Shown here one piece after another: positions 1 to 8,860 of a stretch of 64,000 bases of DNA. Source of the DNA: Pseudochelatococcus lubricantis (GTDB lineage Bacteria; Pseudomonadota; Alphaproteobacteria; Rhizobiales; Beijerinckiaceae); the NCBI RefSeq assembly GCF_011762225.1, contig NZ_JAASQI010000003.1:496001-560000 (forward strand), given 5' to 3'. The notes beneath the pieces are model-generated. The model did not search any database, was not told the DNA's origin, and was given only the letters and a program-made list of their open reading frames with translations. The first letter of the stretch is position 1; each line of letters begins with the position of its first letter. The translations under genes were made by a program, and so were the position numbers.

Positions 1-1818
1 GTACCGCTCGCGCGTCCACACGCTTTCAAAAGCCACCCGCTCCCGGCCGAACGTGAACATGCCGCTGGCGGCGGTACCGGTTGCGGCACGCAGAGCCGCC
101 GTCGCGGCCTCGTCCACCTGCGCCCGCACGCCCTCGCCGGCGATCGCCACACCGTAGTCGGCCCGTGCGCTCCCCGGCGAGACATAGCCGCAGCGCACGT
201 CCGCCAGCACGGCCTCCGGCGCGCGCCGGAACGGATCGCCATAGCCGCCCGCGCCGGGACCGATAACGCGGATGACGTCGCCGGGGTCGCAATGCACCAC
301 GTCGGTGTTGCCCAGTTCCGCCTCTCCCGCCGTGCCGGGGTTTCTGACGAAGTGCGACACGACGCCCGCGTGCGCCCCCTGCACACCCCACGAGGGCATC
401 AGCGAACGGTTGCGGTTGCGCGCCGTCACCACCGTCTCGGGCGACGACACCCGGAATTCCATCACCGCAGACAGCCCGCCGCGATAGCGCCCCGGCGCGC
501 CCGTATCGGGATGGAGGCCGTAGCGCAGGAAATGCACGGGCACCTCCGCCTCGCTGATTTCCACGGGCGTGTTGCGCAGGAAGCCCGTCGCACCGCCCGC
601 GCCGTCGCTGCCGTCGCAGAACGGGGTGCCGCCGCCGCCGCCGCCGACCGGACCGATCGACGCCATCACGGGCCGCCCGGCGCGGTCGGCGGTCTTGACG
701 TTCAGGATCGCGTTGCCGCCCGGCGACGCCGCCGGCATCAGGTGTGGCAACGCCTGCGCGAAGGCGCCCACGGTCACGATCTGCGTCATGGCGCAGGTCA
801 GCGAGCGCATGCCCACAGCCGCCGGCCGTTGCGCGTTGACGACGGTGCCCTCCGGCAGAATGGCCCGCGCCGGGCGCAGGGTGCCCGCGTTCAGCAGGAT
901 GTCGTTGTTCAGCGTGTAGAGCACATAGGTGAGCCCCACCATGACGAGCGGATGGCGCTCGCGCCCACCCGTCGGCATGTTCAGTGAGGAGGCGAGTTGC
1001 GGGTCGCTGCCGGTGTAGTCCAGCTCGGCCTCGTCGCCCCGGATGCGCAGCGTCAGCGCCACCCGGCAGGGCCTGCCGCCGACGGAGTCCTCGTCGGCAT
1101 AATCGGCGAAGAAGTAATCGCCGTCCGGCACCTTGCGCAGCACTGCCCGCGCCTGCCTGTCGGCGTAGTCCAGCAGCATGCCGACACCCTCGATGAAGGC
1201 ATCGAAACCGAAGCGGCGGATGATCTCCCGGATCTTGCGCTCGCCCACGTTGACGCAGGCAAGCTGGGCATGCAGGTCCCCGCCGTTCTGGTCCGGCGAG
1301 CGCACGTTGGCGCGCAGCACCTCCACGACGAAGTCGTTGAGCACCCCGCCCGCCACCAGCTTGACCGGGGGAATGCGCACCCCCTCCTGCTCGATCTCCG
1401 TCAGCGAGCGCGACAGCGACGCCGGCACCGCGCCGCCCACATCGGTGTTGTGAATGTGCCCGACGACGAAGCACGCGATGCGGCCCTCGTGGAACACCGG
1501 CTTCCAGATGTGGAGATCCGGCGAGTGCGTGGCGACGAAACCGCTGTAGGGATCGTTGGTGACGCAGATGTCGCCTTCCGCATAGCTGTCGAACATGTCG
1601 AGCAGCGGGCGATAGTCGATGCCGCTGTACCACGGCGCGCCAAAATGGCGCGGGCTCGTGAAGGCGAGGCCCTCCCGCGTGACGATCTGGCAGGAGAAAT
1701 CCTCGGTTTCCTTCACGAAGGCCGAATGCGCCGTGCGCATCAGCGTGAAGGCCATCGCATCGGCCGCCGCGGCACAGAAGTTTGCCAGAACCTGAAGGTT
1801 GCGCTCATCGACGGCCAT
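1..1818 (-). CDS. hyuB: Hydantoinase B / 5-oxoprolinase B-type subunit, 3' end cut by the window edge
   Basis: Partner of the HyuA-type ATPase just upstream; in this family the two subunits carry out ATP-dependent opening of hydantoins, 5-oxoproline or related cyclic amides in the cytoplasm. Reading the minus strand from the ATG at 1818 gives 606 codons with no stop before the window edge, so the C-terminus is missing. The N-terminus MAVDERNLQVLANFCAA, the stretch NDPYSGFVATHSPDLH near residue 95 and the Gly-rich GPVGGGGGGTPFCDG are typical HyuB sequence. It starts 3 bp after the hyuA stop, so the two are one operon. The substrate cannot be read from sequence; a gamma-glutamyltransferase and peptide importer 10 kb away make 5-oxoproline a reasonable guess. 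Confidence 0.9.
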   Translation of the reverse strand, partial: MAVDERNLQVLANFCAAAADAMAFTLMRTAHSAFVKETEDFSCQIVTREGLAFTSPRHFGAPWYSGIDYRPLLDMFDSYAEGDICVTNDPYSGFVATHSPDLHIWKPVFHEGRIACFVVGHIHNTDVGGAVPASLSRSLTEIEQEGVRIPPVKLVAGGVLNDFVVEVLRANVRSPDQNGGDLHAQLACVNVGERKIREIIRRFGFDAFIEGVGMLLDYADRQARAVLRKVPDGDYFFADYADEDSVGGRPCRVALTLRIRGDEAELDYTGSDPQLASSLNMPTGGRERHPLVMVGLTYVLYTLNNDILLNAGTLRPARAILPEGTVVNAQRPAAVGMRSLTCAMTQIVTVGAFAQALPHLMPAASPGGNAILNVKTADRAGRPVMASIGPVGGGGGGTPFCDGSDGAGGATGFLRNTPVEISEAEVPVHFLRYGLHPDTGAPGRYRGGLSAVMEFRVSSPETVVTARNRNRSLMPSWGVQGAHAGVVSHFVRNPGTAGEAELGNTDVVHCDPGDVIRVIGPGAGGYGDPFRRAPEAVLADVRCGYVSPGSARADYGVAIAGEGVRAQVDEAATAALRAATGTAASGMFTFGRERVAFESVWTRERY

Positions 1819-1821
1819 GAC

Positions 1822-3873
1822 TCAAGCTTCCTTCCGCTGCGGCGTGATCAGGAGGTTGCCGAAGCCGTCGACGTTGACGCTGAACCCCGGCGGGATGACG
1901 GTGGTGGTGTCGTCCTGCGCCACGATGGCGGGCGCGCCGAAGCAATGGCCCGCGCGCAACTGCATCCGCGCATAGACAGGCGTCTCAAGCTGCACGCCGT
2001 CGAACCACGCGGCAACCGTCTTCAGCGGCACGGCCGCGTCCGTGGCGGCGGGCAGCGGCAGCAGCGGAGGCTTGGGCGTGTGCCCCGCGACCACCAGCCG
2101 CAGGTTCACGAGTTGCACGGCGCCGTGCGCGTCCGCATGGCCGAAAAGGCGTTCGTGCTCGGCATGAAATGCCGCGACGATGGCCCGTGTGTCGCCATTC
2201 TCCAGCCAGGCAGGCTCAAGCTGCGTCTCGATCTCGTAGGACTGGCCCTGGTAGCGCATGTCGGCGGAAACGGTGAGCCGCGCCTCGCCCGTGTAGCCTT
2301 GGCCGTCGCGAAGCCAGCCGAGCGCCCTCTCGCGCAGCGCGGCATAGGGCGCGGCGAGGCCCGCGACGCCGGCGTCGTCCACGTTGATGTAGAGGGTGCG
2401 GATGAAGTCGTTCTTCAGGTCCGCGATCAGCCCGCCCAGCGCCGAAACGACCCCCGGCGTCGGCGGCACCACGACGCCCTTGATGTCGAGTTCGCGCGCA
2501 AGAAAGCAGGCCAGCATCGCGCCCGCCCCGCCGAAGGCGAACAGGTGGAACTCGCGCGGATCGATGCCGAAACGCGAGATGAGGCCGCTGACCTCCGCAT
2601 ACATGCCCGACACCGAAACCGCGACGATGTTGCCCGCTACCTCCTCCACCGAAACGCCGAGCGCCTGTGCGAGAGGCGCGATGGCTGTGCGCGCCGCCGC
2701 CCGGTTGACTACGACGGCGTCGTAGCCGAGCGGCGCATGTCCCAGCAGGTTGCTCGCCGCCATCGCGTCCGTGACGGTGGGGCGCACGCCGCCGCGCCCG
2801 TAGCAGGCCGGCCCCGGCGTGGAGCCGGCGCTGTCCGGCCCCACCCGCAGCACATTCATCTCGTCGACCCAGGCCACGGAGCCCCCGCCCTGCCCCACCG
2901 AACTGACCGAAACCGAGGGCACGTAAATCTGGAAATCGCCGATCAGTTCGCCCACGCCGTATTGCGGTTGCCCGTCGACGATCACGGCGACGTCCGCGCT
3001 GGTGCCACCGATATCGAGGCTCAGCACTTTCGGGAAGCCGCTGGCGGCGGCGATGTAGCCCGCACCGATCACGCCCGATGCCGTGCCGGAAAGGATCATC
3101 TGCACGCATTCGGCTCGCGCCTGATCGATGCTCATCACACCGCCGTTGGACTTGGTGATGTGCAGCGGGCACGCCACGCCCCGCTCGCGCAGCACGCGCT
3201 CGAAGGAATCGAGATAACGAGCCACGCGCGGCTGCACATAGCCGCTGATGGTGGCGGTGATGGTGCGCTCGTATTCGCGGATGATCGGCCATGTCTCGCT
3301 GGAGCAGAACACGGGCAGCTCCGGCGCGACCTCCCCGATCAAGGCCTTGACGGCCTTCTCGTTTTCCGGGTTACGATAGGAATGGAGGAAGGAGATGACG
3401 ATACCCGCGCAGCCCGCCGCCCGTGCGCTCTCGATCGCGGCCAGCACATCCGCGCGCTGCGGCGCGAGCAGCACCTGCCCGCGCGCATCCATGCGCTCCG
3501 CGATGCCGAAGACGCGGTAGCGTGGCACGAGCGGCGCGGGGCGCGCCGAGTAGAGATCGTGGATGCGCGGAATTTTCAGCCGCCCGAGCTGCAGCACGTC
3601 CTCGAAACAGCGTGTCGTGAACAGGGCGATATCGTCGCCGTTGCGCTGGATGACCGCGTTCACGCCGACGGTGGTGCCGTGCGTGAAATAGGTGATGCCA
3701 CTGGCCGCGATGCCATGGCGCGCCTCAAGCGCCTCAAGCCCGGCGACAATCTCCGCGCCGGGCGCGTCGGGCCGCGAAAACACCTTCAGCGTCGCGATGG
3801 AGGCGTCGGCTTCGTTGAACACCGCGAAATCGGTGAACGACCCGCCCACATCCACGCCAACACGATATCCCAT
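1822..3873 (-). CDS. hyuA: Hydantoinase A / 5-oxoprolinase A-type subunit
   Basis: 683 aa, the usual length for HyuA/acetone-carboxylase-beta/oxoprolinase-A proteins. The actin-like ATPase fold is visible: phosphate loop VDVGGSFTDF at residues 7-16, YFTHGTTVGVNAVI near residue 65, a second phosphate loop LSLDIGGTSADVAV near 285 and FAFGGAGA near 437. It would phosphorylate the ring amide so that the complex with HyuB can hydrolyse it. The minus-strand start is divergent from the deacylase at 4164; the 290-bp gap between them contains an 18-bp motif repeated at 7612 and an inverted repeat. Family assignment is firm; N-methylhydantoinase, 5-oxoprolinase or another ring amidase remain possible. 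Confidence 0.93.
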   Translation of the reverse strand: MGYRVGVDVGGSFTDFAVFNEADASIATLKVFSRPDAPGAEIVAGLEALEARHGIAASGITYFTHGTTVGVNAVIQRNGDDIALFTTRCFEDVLQLGRLKIPRIHDLYSARPAPLVPRYRVFGIAERMDARGQVLLAPQRADVLAAIESARAAGCAGIVISFLHSYRNPENEKAVKALIGEVAPELPVFCSSETWPIIREYERTITATISGYVQPRVARYLDSFERVLRERGVACPLHITKSNGGVMSIDQARAECVQMILSGTASGVIGAGYIAAASGFPKVLSLDIGGTSADVAVIVDGQPQYGVGELIGDFQIYVPSVSVSSVGQGGGSVAWVDEMNVLRVGPDSAGSTPGPACYGRGGVRPTVTDAMAASNLLGHAPLGYDAVVVNRAAARTAIAPLAQALGVSVEEVAGNIVAVSVSGMYAEVSGLISRFGIDPREFHLFAFGGAGAMLACFLARELDIKGVVVPPTPGVVSALGGLIADLKNDFIRTLYINVDDAGVAGLAAPYAALRERALGWLRDGQGYTGEARLTVSADMRYQGQSYEIETQLEPAWLENGDTRAIVAAFHAEHERLFGHADAHGAVQLVNLRLVVAGHTPKPPLLPLPAATDAAVPLKTVAAWFDGVQLETPVYARMQLRAGHCFGAPAIVAQDDTTTVIPPGFSVNVDGFGNLLITPQRKEA

Positions 3874-3961
3874 TTAAACCCGCCTCCGGACGATTGTCTT
3901 TTCCCGTTTCCGGAGTGCCACACCCGCCCGTCGCCGGGCCAATTCCATCTTGAGCGGACGA

Positions 3962-3979
3962 CCAAACCGCAGGTTATGC
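3962..3979. promoter_or_regulatory. 18-bp motif shared with 7612-7629, candidate operator
   Basis: CCAAACCGCAGGTTATGC, with core dyad AACC-GCA-GGTT, lies about 90 bp upstream of hyuA and 185 bp upstream of the deacylase. The identical 18-mer recurs at 7612-7629 in the gap before the HAD/peptide-transporter operon. An exact 18-mer in two non-coding gaps of one functional region suggests a regulator binding site; which regulator is unknown (the Lrp/AsnC protein at 6999 is a candidate). Confidence 0.45.
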
Positions 3980-4110
3980 GGCGCGGCGAAAGATCGTGCC
4001 GCATTTTTCCGATGGAACAGCGCACGAGATAGGCAGGGAATGATGATTTTGGCCGCTTATTCGAAAGGTTCTTCGCCGTGCTTTCCGGTCAAATTGAATG
4101 GTTTCCGAAC

Positions 4111-4137
4111 GCCGGACATCGGGAACGATTGTCCGGC
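4111..4137. promoter_or_regulatory. Inverted repeat in the deacylase leader
   Basis: Perfect 8-bp arms GCCGGACA (4111-4118) and TGTCCGGC (4130-4137) around an 11-nt loop, ending 14 bp before the AGGGAGGG Shine-Dalgarno of the deacylase. It could be an operator or an mRNA leader hairpin. No T-run follows, so it is not a classical terminator. Confidence 0.35.
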
Positions 4138-4163
4138 GGCGGTTCGGGCAAGGGAGGGCAGAC

Positions 4164-5312
4164 ATGCAGGCGAGCGCCATTCTTTCCGATCTCGTGGGCT
4201 TCCCCTCGGTCTGTGGCACGCCGAACGGGCCGATCGTCGACTATGTGCGCGGCTATCTGGCCTTCCACGGCATCCCGAGCCAGATCGTCAGCGGACCGGA
4301 GGGCGACCGCTTCAATCTCTTCGCCACCATCGGCCCGGCGGACCAGCCGGGCTACATCCTTTCCGGCCACATGGACGTGGTGTCGGCGGAGGGGCAGGCG
4401 TGGAGCACCGACCCCTTCCGGCTGAGCCTCGACAACGGCCGCTACTTCGGGCGAGGCGCGACGGACATGAAGGGCTTTCTCGCCTGCGTGCTGGCGACGG
4501 TGCCCGAATACGCGGCCATGGACCTCGCCCGGCCCGTCCACATCGCCTTTTCCTACGACGAGGAAAGCGGCTGCCGTGGCGTCAAGCACCTGTTGCGCAG
4601 TCTGGGGCCGCTGTGCCATCCGCCCGCCGGCTGCATCGTCGGCGAGCCGAGCGACATGCGCCCCGTGCTCTCGCACAAGGGCAAGATATCGCTCGCTCTC
4701 TCGTTTCAGGGCCGGGCCGGGCATTCGTCCAACCCGGCGCAGGGCGAGAACGCCATCTATCCGGCCGCGGAGCTGATCGGCTTCGTGCGCGCGCAGGCCG
4801 ACAGGCTGGCGCAGGAAGGACCGTTCGACGCCACGTTCGAGCCCGCCTTCTCCACCATGCAGGTCGGCACGGTGCTCGGCGGTACGGCGGTGAACATCAT
4901 CCCCGACCGCTGCGTCGTGGAACTGGAAATCCGCGCCATCCCCGGCCACGATCCGGTGCAGGCAGGCGCGACGGTGCTGGCCTTCGCCGACAGCCTTGCG
5001 GAAGCCGCCCATGCGCGCGGCGGTACGCTCCAGATCCGGCACGAGGAAACCAGCAGCTATCCGCCGCTGGCGCCGAATCCCGACCCGGCGCTTGCCGAGC
5101 TGCTCACGCGGCTCACCGGCCTCGCGCCGCAGCAGTCCGTCAGCTATGGCACGGAAGCCGGGCTGTACCAGCAGGCCGGCATTCCGGCCATCATCTGCGG
5201 GCCGGGCTCCATCACCCGCGCGCACCGTGCCAACGAATACATTCTGGACAGCGAACTCGACGCCTGCACCGCCATGCTGCGCGGCCTAGGCATCCATCTG
5301 CAACGCCACTGA
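4164..5312 (+). CDS. ArgE-like M20 family deacylase (acetylornithine deacetylase family)
   Basis: M20 metallopeptidase expected to hydrolyse an N-acyl amino acid, such as N-acetylornithine, in the cytoplasm. From the ATG at 4164 it is 382 aa, the normal ArgE length. Two-zinc site residues are visible: H69 and D71 in SGHMDVVS, D101 in GRGATDMKG, E133/E134 in YDEESG, and a late His in ITRAHRANEY. The start at 4164 is chosen over the upstream ATG at 4098 because AGGGAGGG lies 5 bp before it and the family's N-terminus begins here. The neighbours (hydantoinase pair, aminotransferase) suggest it releases an amino acid from an N-acyl or N-carbamoyl precursor; a carbamoylase-like role is possible but unproven. 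Confidence 0.88.
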   Translation: MQASAILSDLVGFPSVCGTPNGPIVDYVRGYLAFHGIPSQIVSGPEGDRFNLFATIGPADQPGYILSGHMDVVSAEGQAWSTDPFRLSLDNGRYFGRGATDMKGFLACVLATVPEYAAMDLARPVHIAFSYDEESGCRGVKHLLRSLGPLCHPPAGCIVGEPSDMRPVLSHKGKISLALSFQGRAGHSSNPAQGENAIYPAAELIGFVRAQADRLAQEGPFDATFEPAFSTMQVGTVLGGTAVNIIPDRCVVELEIRAIPGHDPVQAGATVLAFADSLAEAAHARGGTLQIRHEETSSYPPLAPNPDPALAELLTRLTGLAPQQSVSYGTEAGLYQQAGIPAIICGPGSITRAHRANEYILDSELDACTAMLRGLGIHLQRH

Positions 5313-5455
5313 CCAGCGCGCCGCACCAACTGGCAGCATATTATGCCGCAAGTCCCGCCAAAATGCATCGCAACCGCTTCCAGTGACGCCCGACAAAGAG
5401 CCAACTGCCTGCAGGATCAGCGAAGTATATCGAAGCAAGCTAACGGAGTCCCTGC

Positions 5456-6838
5456 ATGATCTCGAACTCACTCATCGAACTTGACCGGCGCCATCTCGTG
5501 CATCCGGTTACCGCCTACCGGGAGCACGAGAAGCGCGGTGCCACGGTGCTGACGTCGGCCTCCGGCATTCACGTGCAGGACAGTACCGGCAAGCGCTATC
5601 TCGACGGCTTCGCCGGCCTGTGGTGCGTCAACGCCGGTTACGGCCAGCAGTCCATCGTGGACGCAGCCGCAAAGCAGATGGCCGAACTGCCTTATGCAAC
5701 CGGCTATTTCGGCTTCTCGAACGAGCCCGCCATCCTGCTCGCCAGCCAACTGGCGGAACTGGCGCCCGGCACGCTGAACCATGTCTATTTCGCGCTGGGC
5801 GGCTCGGATTCCGTCGACAGCGCCGTCCGCTTCACGCAATACTACTGCAACGCCATCGGCAAGCCGGAGAAACGGCACTTCATCTCGCTGGAGATGGGTT
5901 ATCACGGATCGAGCACGACCGGCGCCGGTCTCACCGCCCTGCCCGCCTTCCATGCGGGCTTCAACGTGCCGCTTCCCAATCAGCACAAGATTCCGTCGCA
6001 TTATTCCTATCGCAACCCGGTCGGCGAGGACCCGCAGGCCATCATCGCCGCCTCCGTGCAGGCCCTGCGCGACAAGGTGACCGCGCTCGGCGGGCCGGAT
6101 CATGTCGCCGCCTTCATCTGCGAGCCGGTGCAGGGCTCGGGCGGCGTTCTGGTGCCGCCGAAGGGCTGGCTGCCCGCCATGCAGGCCGCCTGCCGCGAAC
6201 TGGACATCCTGTTCATCATCGACGAGGTCATCACCGGATTCGGGCGGATCGGCCCGTTGTTCGGCAGCGAGGTGGAGAGCCTCGAACCCGATCTCATGAC
6301 GGTGGCAAAGGGCCTCACCTCCGGCTACGCGCCGATGGGCGCCGTATTCCTCAGCGACAGGATCTACGACACCATCGCCGACCATGCCGGGAAAAACGCT
6401 GTGGGGCATGGCTTTACCTACTCCGCCCACCCCGTCAGCGCTGCCGTGGGCCTCGCGACGCTTCGTCTTTACACCGAGGGCGGCCTGCTCGAAAGCGGCC
6501 AGCACGCCGGCGCGCGGCTGATGTCGCGCCTTGCCGAACTCGCTGGCCATCCGCTGGTGGGCGAGGTGCGCGGCATCTCGATGCTGGCCGGTATAGAGGT
6601 CGTCGCCAGCAAGGAAACGCGGGAGCTGTTCGCGCCCGATGTCGCGATCGGCGCGCGCCTCGCGACCGCCAGCCTCGATAACGGTGTCATTTTCCGCGCC
6701 TTCGCCAACGGCACCATCGGCCTCGCACCCAGCCTGAACTACACGCCGGACGACATTGACGAGCTGGTGGCGCGTGTGAAAAAGTCTCTCGACGATGTGC
6801 TCGAACAGCCGGAAGTGCGTTCGGCTCTGGTGTCCTGA
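5456..6838 (+). CDS. Class III (omega-amino acid type) pyridoxal-phosphate aminotransferase
   Basis: 460 aa fold-type I PLP enzyme transferring an amino group from an omega-amino acid or amine to pyruvate or 2-oxoglutarate. The class III signature IIDEVITGFGRIG contains the PLP-ring Asp, and the Schiff-base lysine is K285 in VAKGLTSGY. LWCVNAGYGQQSI and GGSDSVDSAVRF are typical of the beta-alanine/putrescine:pyruvate subgroup. A weak AACGGAG precedes the ATG. It lies 143 bp after the deacylase and 160 bp before an Lrp/AsnC regulator in the same orientation, a common pairing in amino acid catabolism. Confidence 0.9.
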   Translation: MISNSLIELDRRHLVHPVTAYREHEKRGATVLTSASGIHVQDSTGKRYLDGFAGLWCVNAGYGQQSIVDAAAKQMAELPYATGYFGFSNEPAILLASQLAELAPGTLNHVYFALGGSDSVDSAVRFTQYYCNAIGKPEKRHFISLEMGYHGSSTTGAGLTALPAFHAGFNVPLPNQHKIPSHYSYRNPVGEDPQAIIAASVQALRDKVTALGGPDHVAAFICEPVQGSGGVLVPPKGWLPAMQAACRELDILFIIDEVITGFGRIGPLFGSEVESLEPDLMTVAKGLTSGYAPMGAVFLSDRIYDTIADHAGKNAVGHGFTYSAHPVSAAVGLATLRLYTEGGLLESGQHAGARLMSRLAELAGHPLVGEVRGISMLAGIEVVASKETRELFAPDVAIGARLATASLDNGVIFRAFANGTIGLAPSLNYTPDDIDELVARVKKSLDDVLEQPEVRSALVS

Positions 6839-6928
6839 AGCTGAAATTCGCCCAGGTTTTATATCAGCTGAGGAGTGAACCTGGAAATCGCGACACTGGC
6901 GTGACGCGAAATAATGTGCTGTATTTTC

Positions 6929-6952
6929 TGGCCCGGACGACAGTCCGGGCCA
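6929..6952. other. Perfect 10-bp inverted repeat
   Basis: Arms TGGCCCGGAC (6929-6938) and GTCCGGGCCA (6943-6952) with loop GACA, between the aminotransferase stop and the Lrp-type gene. There is no T-tract on either side. It may be a T-less terminator of the aminotransferase unit or an operator of the regulator gene, whose start is 46 bp downstream. Confidence 0.5.
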
Positions 6953-6998
6953 GAGGGAACGATTCACAGCACAAGCGTTACGCCGAAAGCGCATCTCG

Positions 6999-7490
6999 AT
7001 GAGATTACCCAAGCTCGACCGTATAGATCTCAAGATTCTGTCGGAACTGCAGAAAAACGGACGCATCACCAACGTCAAGCTCGCGGACGCCGTGGGCCTT
7101 TCGCCCAGCCCCTGCCTCATGCGGGTTCGCAGGCTGGAAAAAGCCGGCTACATCGGCGGCTATGGCGCCACCATCAATATGGCGAAGCTTGGCGAGGTGA
7201 TCTCGGTCTTTACCGAAATAACACTTTCAGATCATCGGCATGGCGATTTCTTCCGTTTCGAGTCGGCGATCCGGAATCTCGATGAGGTGGTGGAGTGCCA
7301 TCTGGTCAGCGGCGGCTATGATTATCTGCTGAAGTTCGTCGCGCGTGGCATCGTCCATTACCAGGAAACAATCGAACAGTTGCTGCAACGCGATATCGGC
7401 ATCGACAAATACTTCAGTTATGTCGTGATCAAATCGCCCTTCATCAAAGCGCACTACCCGCTGACCGCGCTTTTCGACGAGTCCCACTGA
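6999..7490 (+). CDS. Lrp/AsnC family transcriptional regulator
   Basis: 163 aa, standard Lrp/AsnC length. The N-terminal winged HTH (LDRIDLKILSELQKNGRIT, then LADAVGLSPSPCLMRVRRLE, residues 6-47) is followed by the ligand-binding/oligomerisation RAM domain (residues about 70-150, with VVECHLVSGGYDYLLKFVA). Such proteins bind amino acids as octamers or hexadecamers and control nearby transport and catabolic genes. It follows the aminotransferase and precedes a 583-bp regulatory gap. A repeated 18-mer in that gap and upstream of hyuA makes local control plausible; the effector is unknown. Confidence 0.93.
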   Translation: MRLPKLDRIDLKILSELQKNGRITNVKLADAVGLSPSPCLMRVRRLEKAGYIGGYGATINMAKLGEVISVFTEITLSDHRHGDFFRFESAIRNLDEVVECHLVSGGYDYLLKFVARGIVHYQETIEQLLQRDIGIDKYFSYVVIKSPFIKAHYPLTALFDESH

Positions 7491-7611
7491 CACACCCGGC
7501 CGTCGATGCAGCAAGGCCGCTCACGTTGCCGCGCCCTGCATCGAATTTTTGCACGGTGCCCATGGCCGCGCCAGATGCGGCGGCATGCGTGATTGCGGGC
7601 GGTTATCGACT

Positions 7612-7629
7612 CCAAACCGCAGGTTATGC
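7612..7629. promoter_or_regulatory. Second copy of the 18-bp motif
   Basis: Identical to 3962-3979 (CCAAACCGCAGGTTATGC). It lies 122 bp after the Lrp/AsnC stop and about 280 bp upstream of the sigma-54-type promoter. The rest of 7491-7900 holds no convincing gene: a 96-codon plus-strand and a 157-codon minus-strand reading frame have no homologous features. Confidence 0.45.
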
Positions 7630-7908
7630 CGCGGCGACGCCCCGTGAAAGACGACGGTTCTGCGTGATCCGGCAGATTCCCGCGCCGCTGGCCGACCTCG
7701 CCGGCGGGCTGCGCGTTTCTGCCGCGACGGCATTCTTTTTCGGAAATATCTGCCGCAAGGGGGTGGCATTTCAGTGCATCTGCCAGTGCCGGGCCTTGCA
7801 GAATCGACATTGGTAGAAGGCAGCAGGAATTCTCGTTTCAAGCGCCAGCTCAACAGGTTACGCCCAAAATACGCATGAGGGGATGCGAGGGGAGTAAAAA
7901 TTCGTTCC

Positions 7909-7924
7909 TGGCATAACAATTGCT
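7909..7924 (+). promoter_or_regulatory. Sigma-54 (RpoN) -24/-12 promoter
   Basis: TGGCATAACAATTGCT matches the consensus TGGCAYR-N4-TTGCW at every fixed position: GG at 7910-7911 and GC at 7922-7923, ten bases between. Transcription would begin near 7935 and run into the HAD/peptide-transporter genes with a leader of about 140 nt. Sigma-54 control would need an enhancer-binding protein (NtrC-like for nitrogen supply); none is encoded in the window and I could not recognise its binding site upstream. Confidence 0.7.
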
Positions 7925-8073
7925 TGATGTCGTCATAAGAGCGAGCGGCAACGGCAGGATTTTCCGCCGCCGTGATACGTGAACAATTATCCATGCCAGA
8001 TCGTGTGTCTTGCGCACGGGTGCGCCCGTCATGGCGATCGCGTTTCTAATCTTCCTTCCGGAGAGGAATAACA

Positions 8074-8775
8074 GTGTCAAAGCCTCTATCTGCATTCAAG
8101 GTCATGACATTCGACGTCGTCGGCACGCTGATCGACTTCGAAAACGGACTGACGGGTAGCCTCGCCGCCATCGCGGCGGAAAATGGCAAGGCGTTCGACG
8201 CCGAAACCGCGCTGACGCTCTATCGCAACGCGCGCTACGAGCCGGAGGCACTGCGTTTTCCCGATGACCTGCCGCGCGTCTACGGCCGCATCGCGCCCGT
8301 ACTCGGCCTGCCCGCCGACGCGGCGACGGGCGAGCGGCTGCGCAACGACGTGCGGCTATGGAAGGGCTTCCCCGACAGCCGCGCGGCGCTGGCCGCGCTC
8401 GCCGCGCGCTACAGGCTCGTCGCCATGACGAACGCGCAGCGCTGGGCCTTTTCGCTGTTCGAGAAGGAACTGGGCAGCCCCTTCCACGCCAGCTTCACGG
8501 TCGACGACACCGGTGTCGAGAAGCCGGACCCGGCATTCTTCGAGCAGGTACTGGCGGACCTCGCCGCCCGGGGCTACGGCAAGGACGACGTGCTGCACGT
8601 GGCGCAGAGCCAGTACCACGACATCGGCGTGTCGCGCGCGCTCGGCATCGCCAATTGCTGGATCGAGCGCCGTCACGCGCAGGCCGGTTACGGCGGCACC
8701 ATCGCGCCGCAGGCGTTCACCCAGCCGGACTATCATTTCACCAGCATGGCGGCGTTGGCGGAAGCCGCCCTGTGA
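8074..8775 (+). CDS. HAD superfamily hydrolase, type II haloacid-dehalogenase-like
   Basis: 233 aa, start GTG at 8074 with GGAGAGGA 6 bp upstream. HAD motifs: nucleophile D14 in FDVVGTL, motif II Thr in AMTNAQ, motif III K150 in EKPDPAFF, and the final acidic region VAQSQYHDIGVSRALG. The length and DVVGTL match the L-2-haloacid dehalogenase branch, but many members of that branch are phosphatases or of unknown function, so a dehalogenase claim is not justified. It is the first gene after the sigma-54 element and precedes the binding protein of the peptide transporter by 85 bp, so it is probably co-transcribed with it. Confidence 0.85.
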   Translation: MSKPLSAFKVMTFDVVGTLIDFENGLTGSLAAIAAENGKAFDAETALTLYRNARYEPEALRFPDDLPRVYGRIAPVLGLPADAATGERLRNDVRLWKGFPDSRAALAALAARYRLVAMTNAQRWAFSLFEKELGSPFHASFTVDDTGVEKPDPAFFEQVLADLAARGYGKDDVLHVAQSQYHDIGVSRALGIANCWIERRHAQAGYGGTIAPQAFTQPDYHFTSMAALAEAAL

Positions 8776-8860
8776 TCGCGGGCCGACAGCACCGCCACCT
8801 GACGAGAAGTGCGACAAACGCAACTGACAGCTTCCAATCAACGACAGACGGGGAATTCAG

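Noticed and set aside
997-4032. 1011-codon plus-strand open frame across hyuB and hyuA
   Set aside because: It lies opposite two clear hydantoinase genes, is Arg/His/Asp-rich with no domain, and arises from high GC in the antisense frame.
6929-6952. Intrinsic terminator after the aminotransferase
   Set aside because: The stem is perfect but no T-run follows on either strand, so I record it only as an inverted repeat.
7521-7994. Possible small genes in the gap before the HAD gene (frames on both strands)
   Set aside because: No Shine-Dalgarno, no hydrophobic or domain pattern, and the region overlaps a convincing sigma-54 promoter and a repeated 18-mer.
8074-8775. Dedicated haloacid dehalogenase, implying degradation of halogenated compounds
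   Set aside because: The motifs show only the HAD type II branch; nothing else in the window concerns organohalides.
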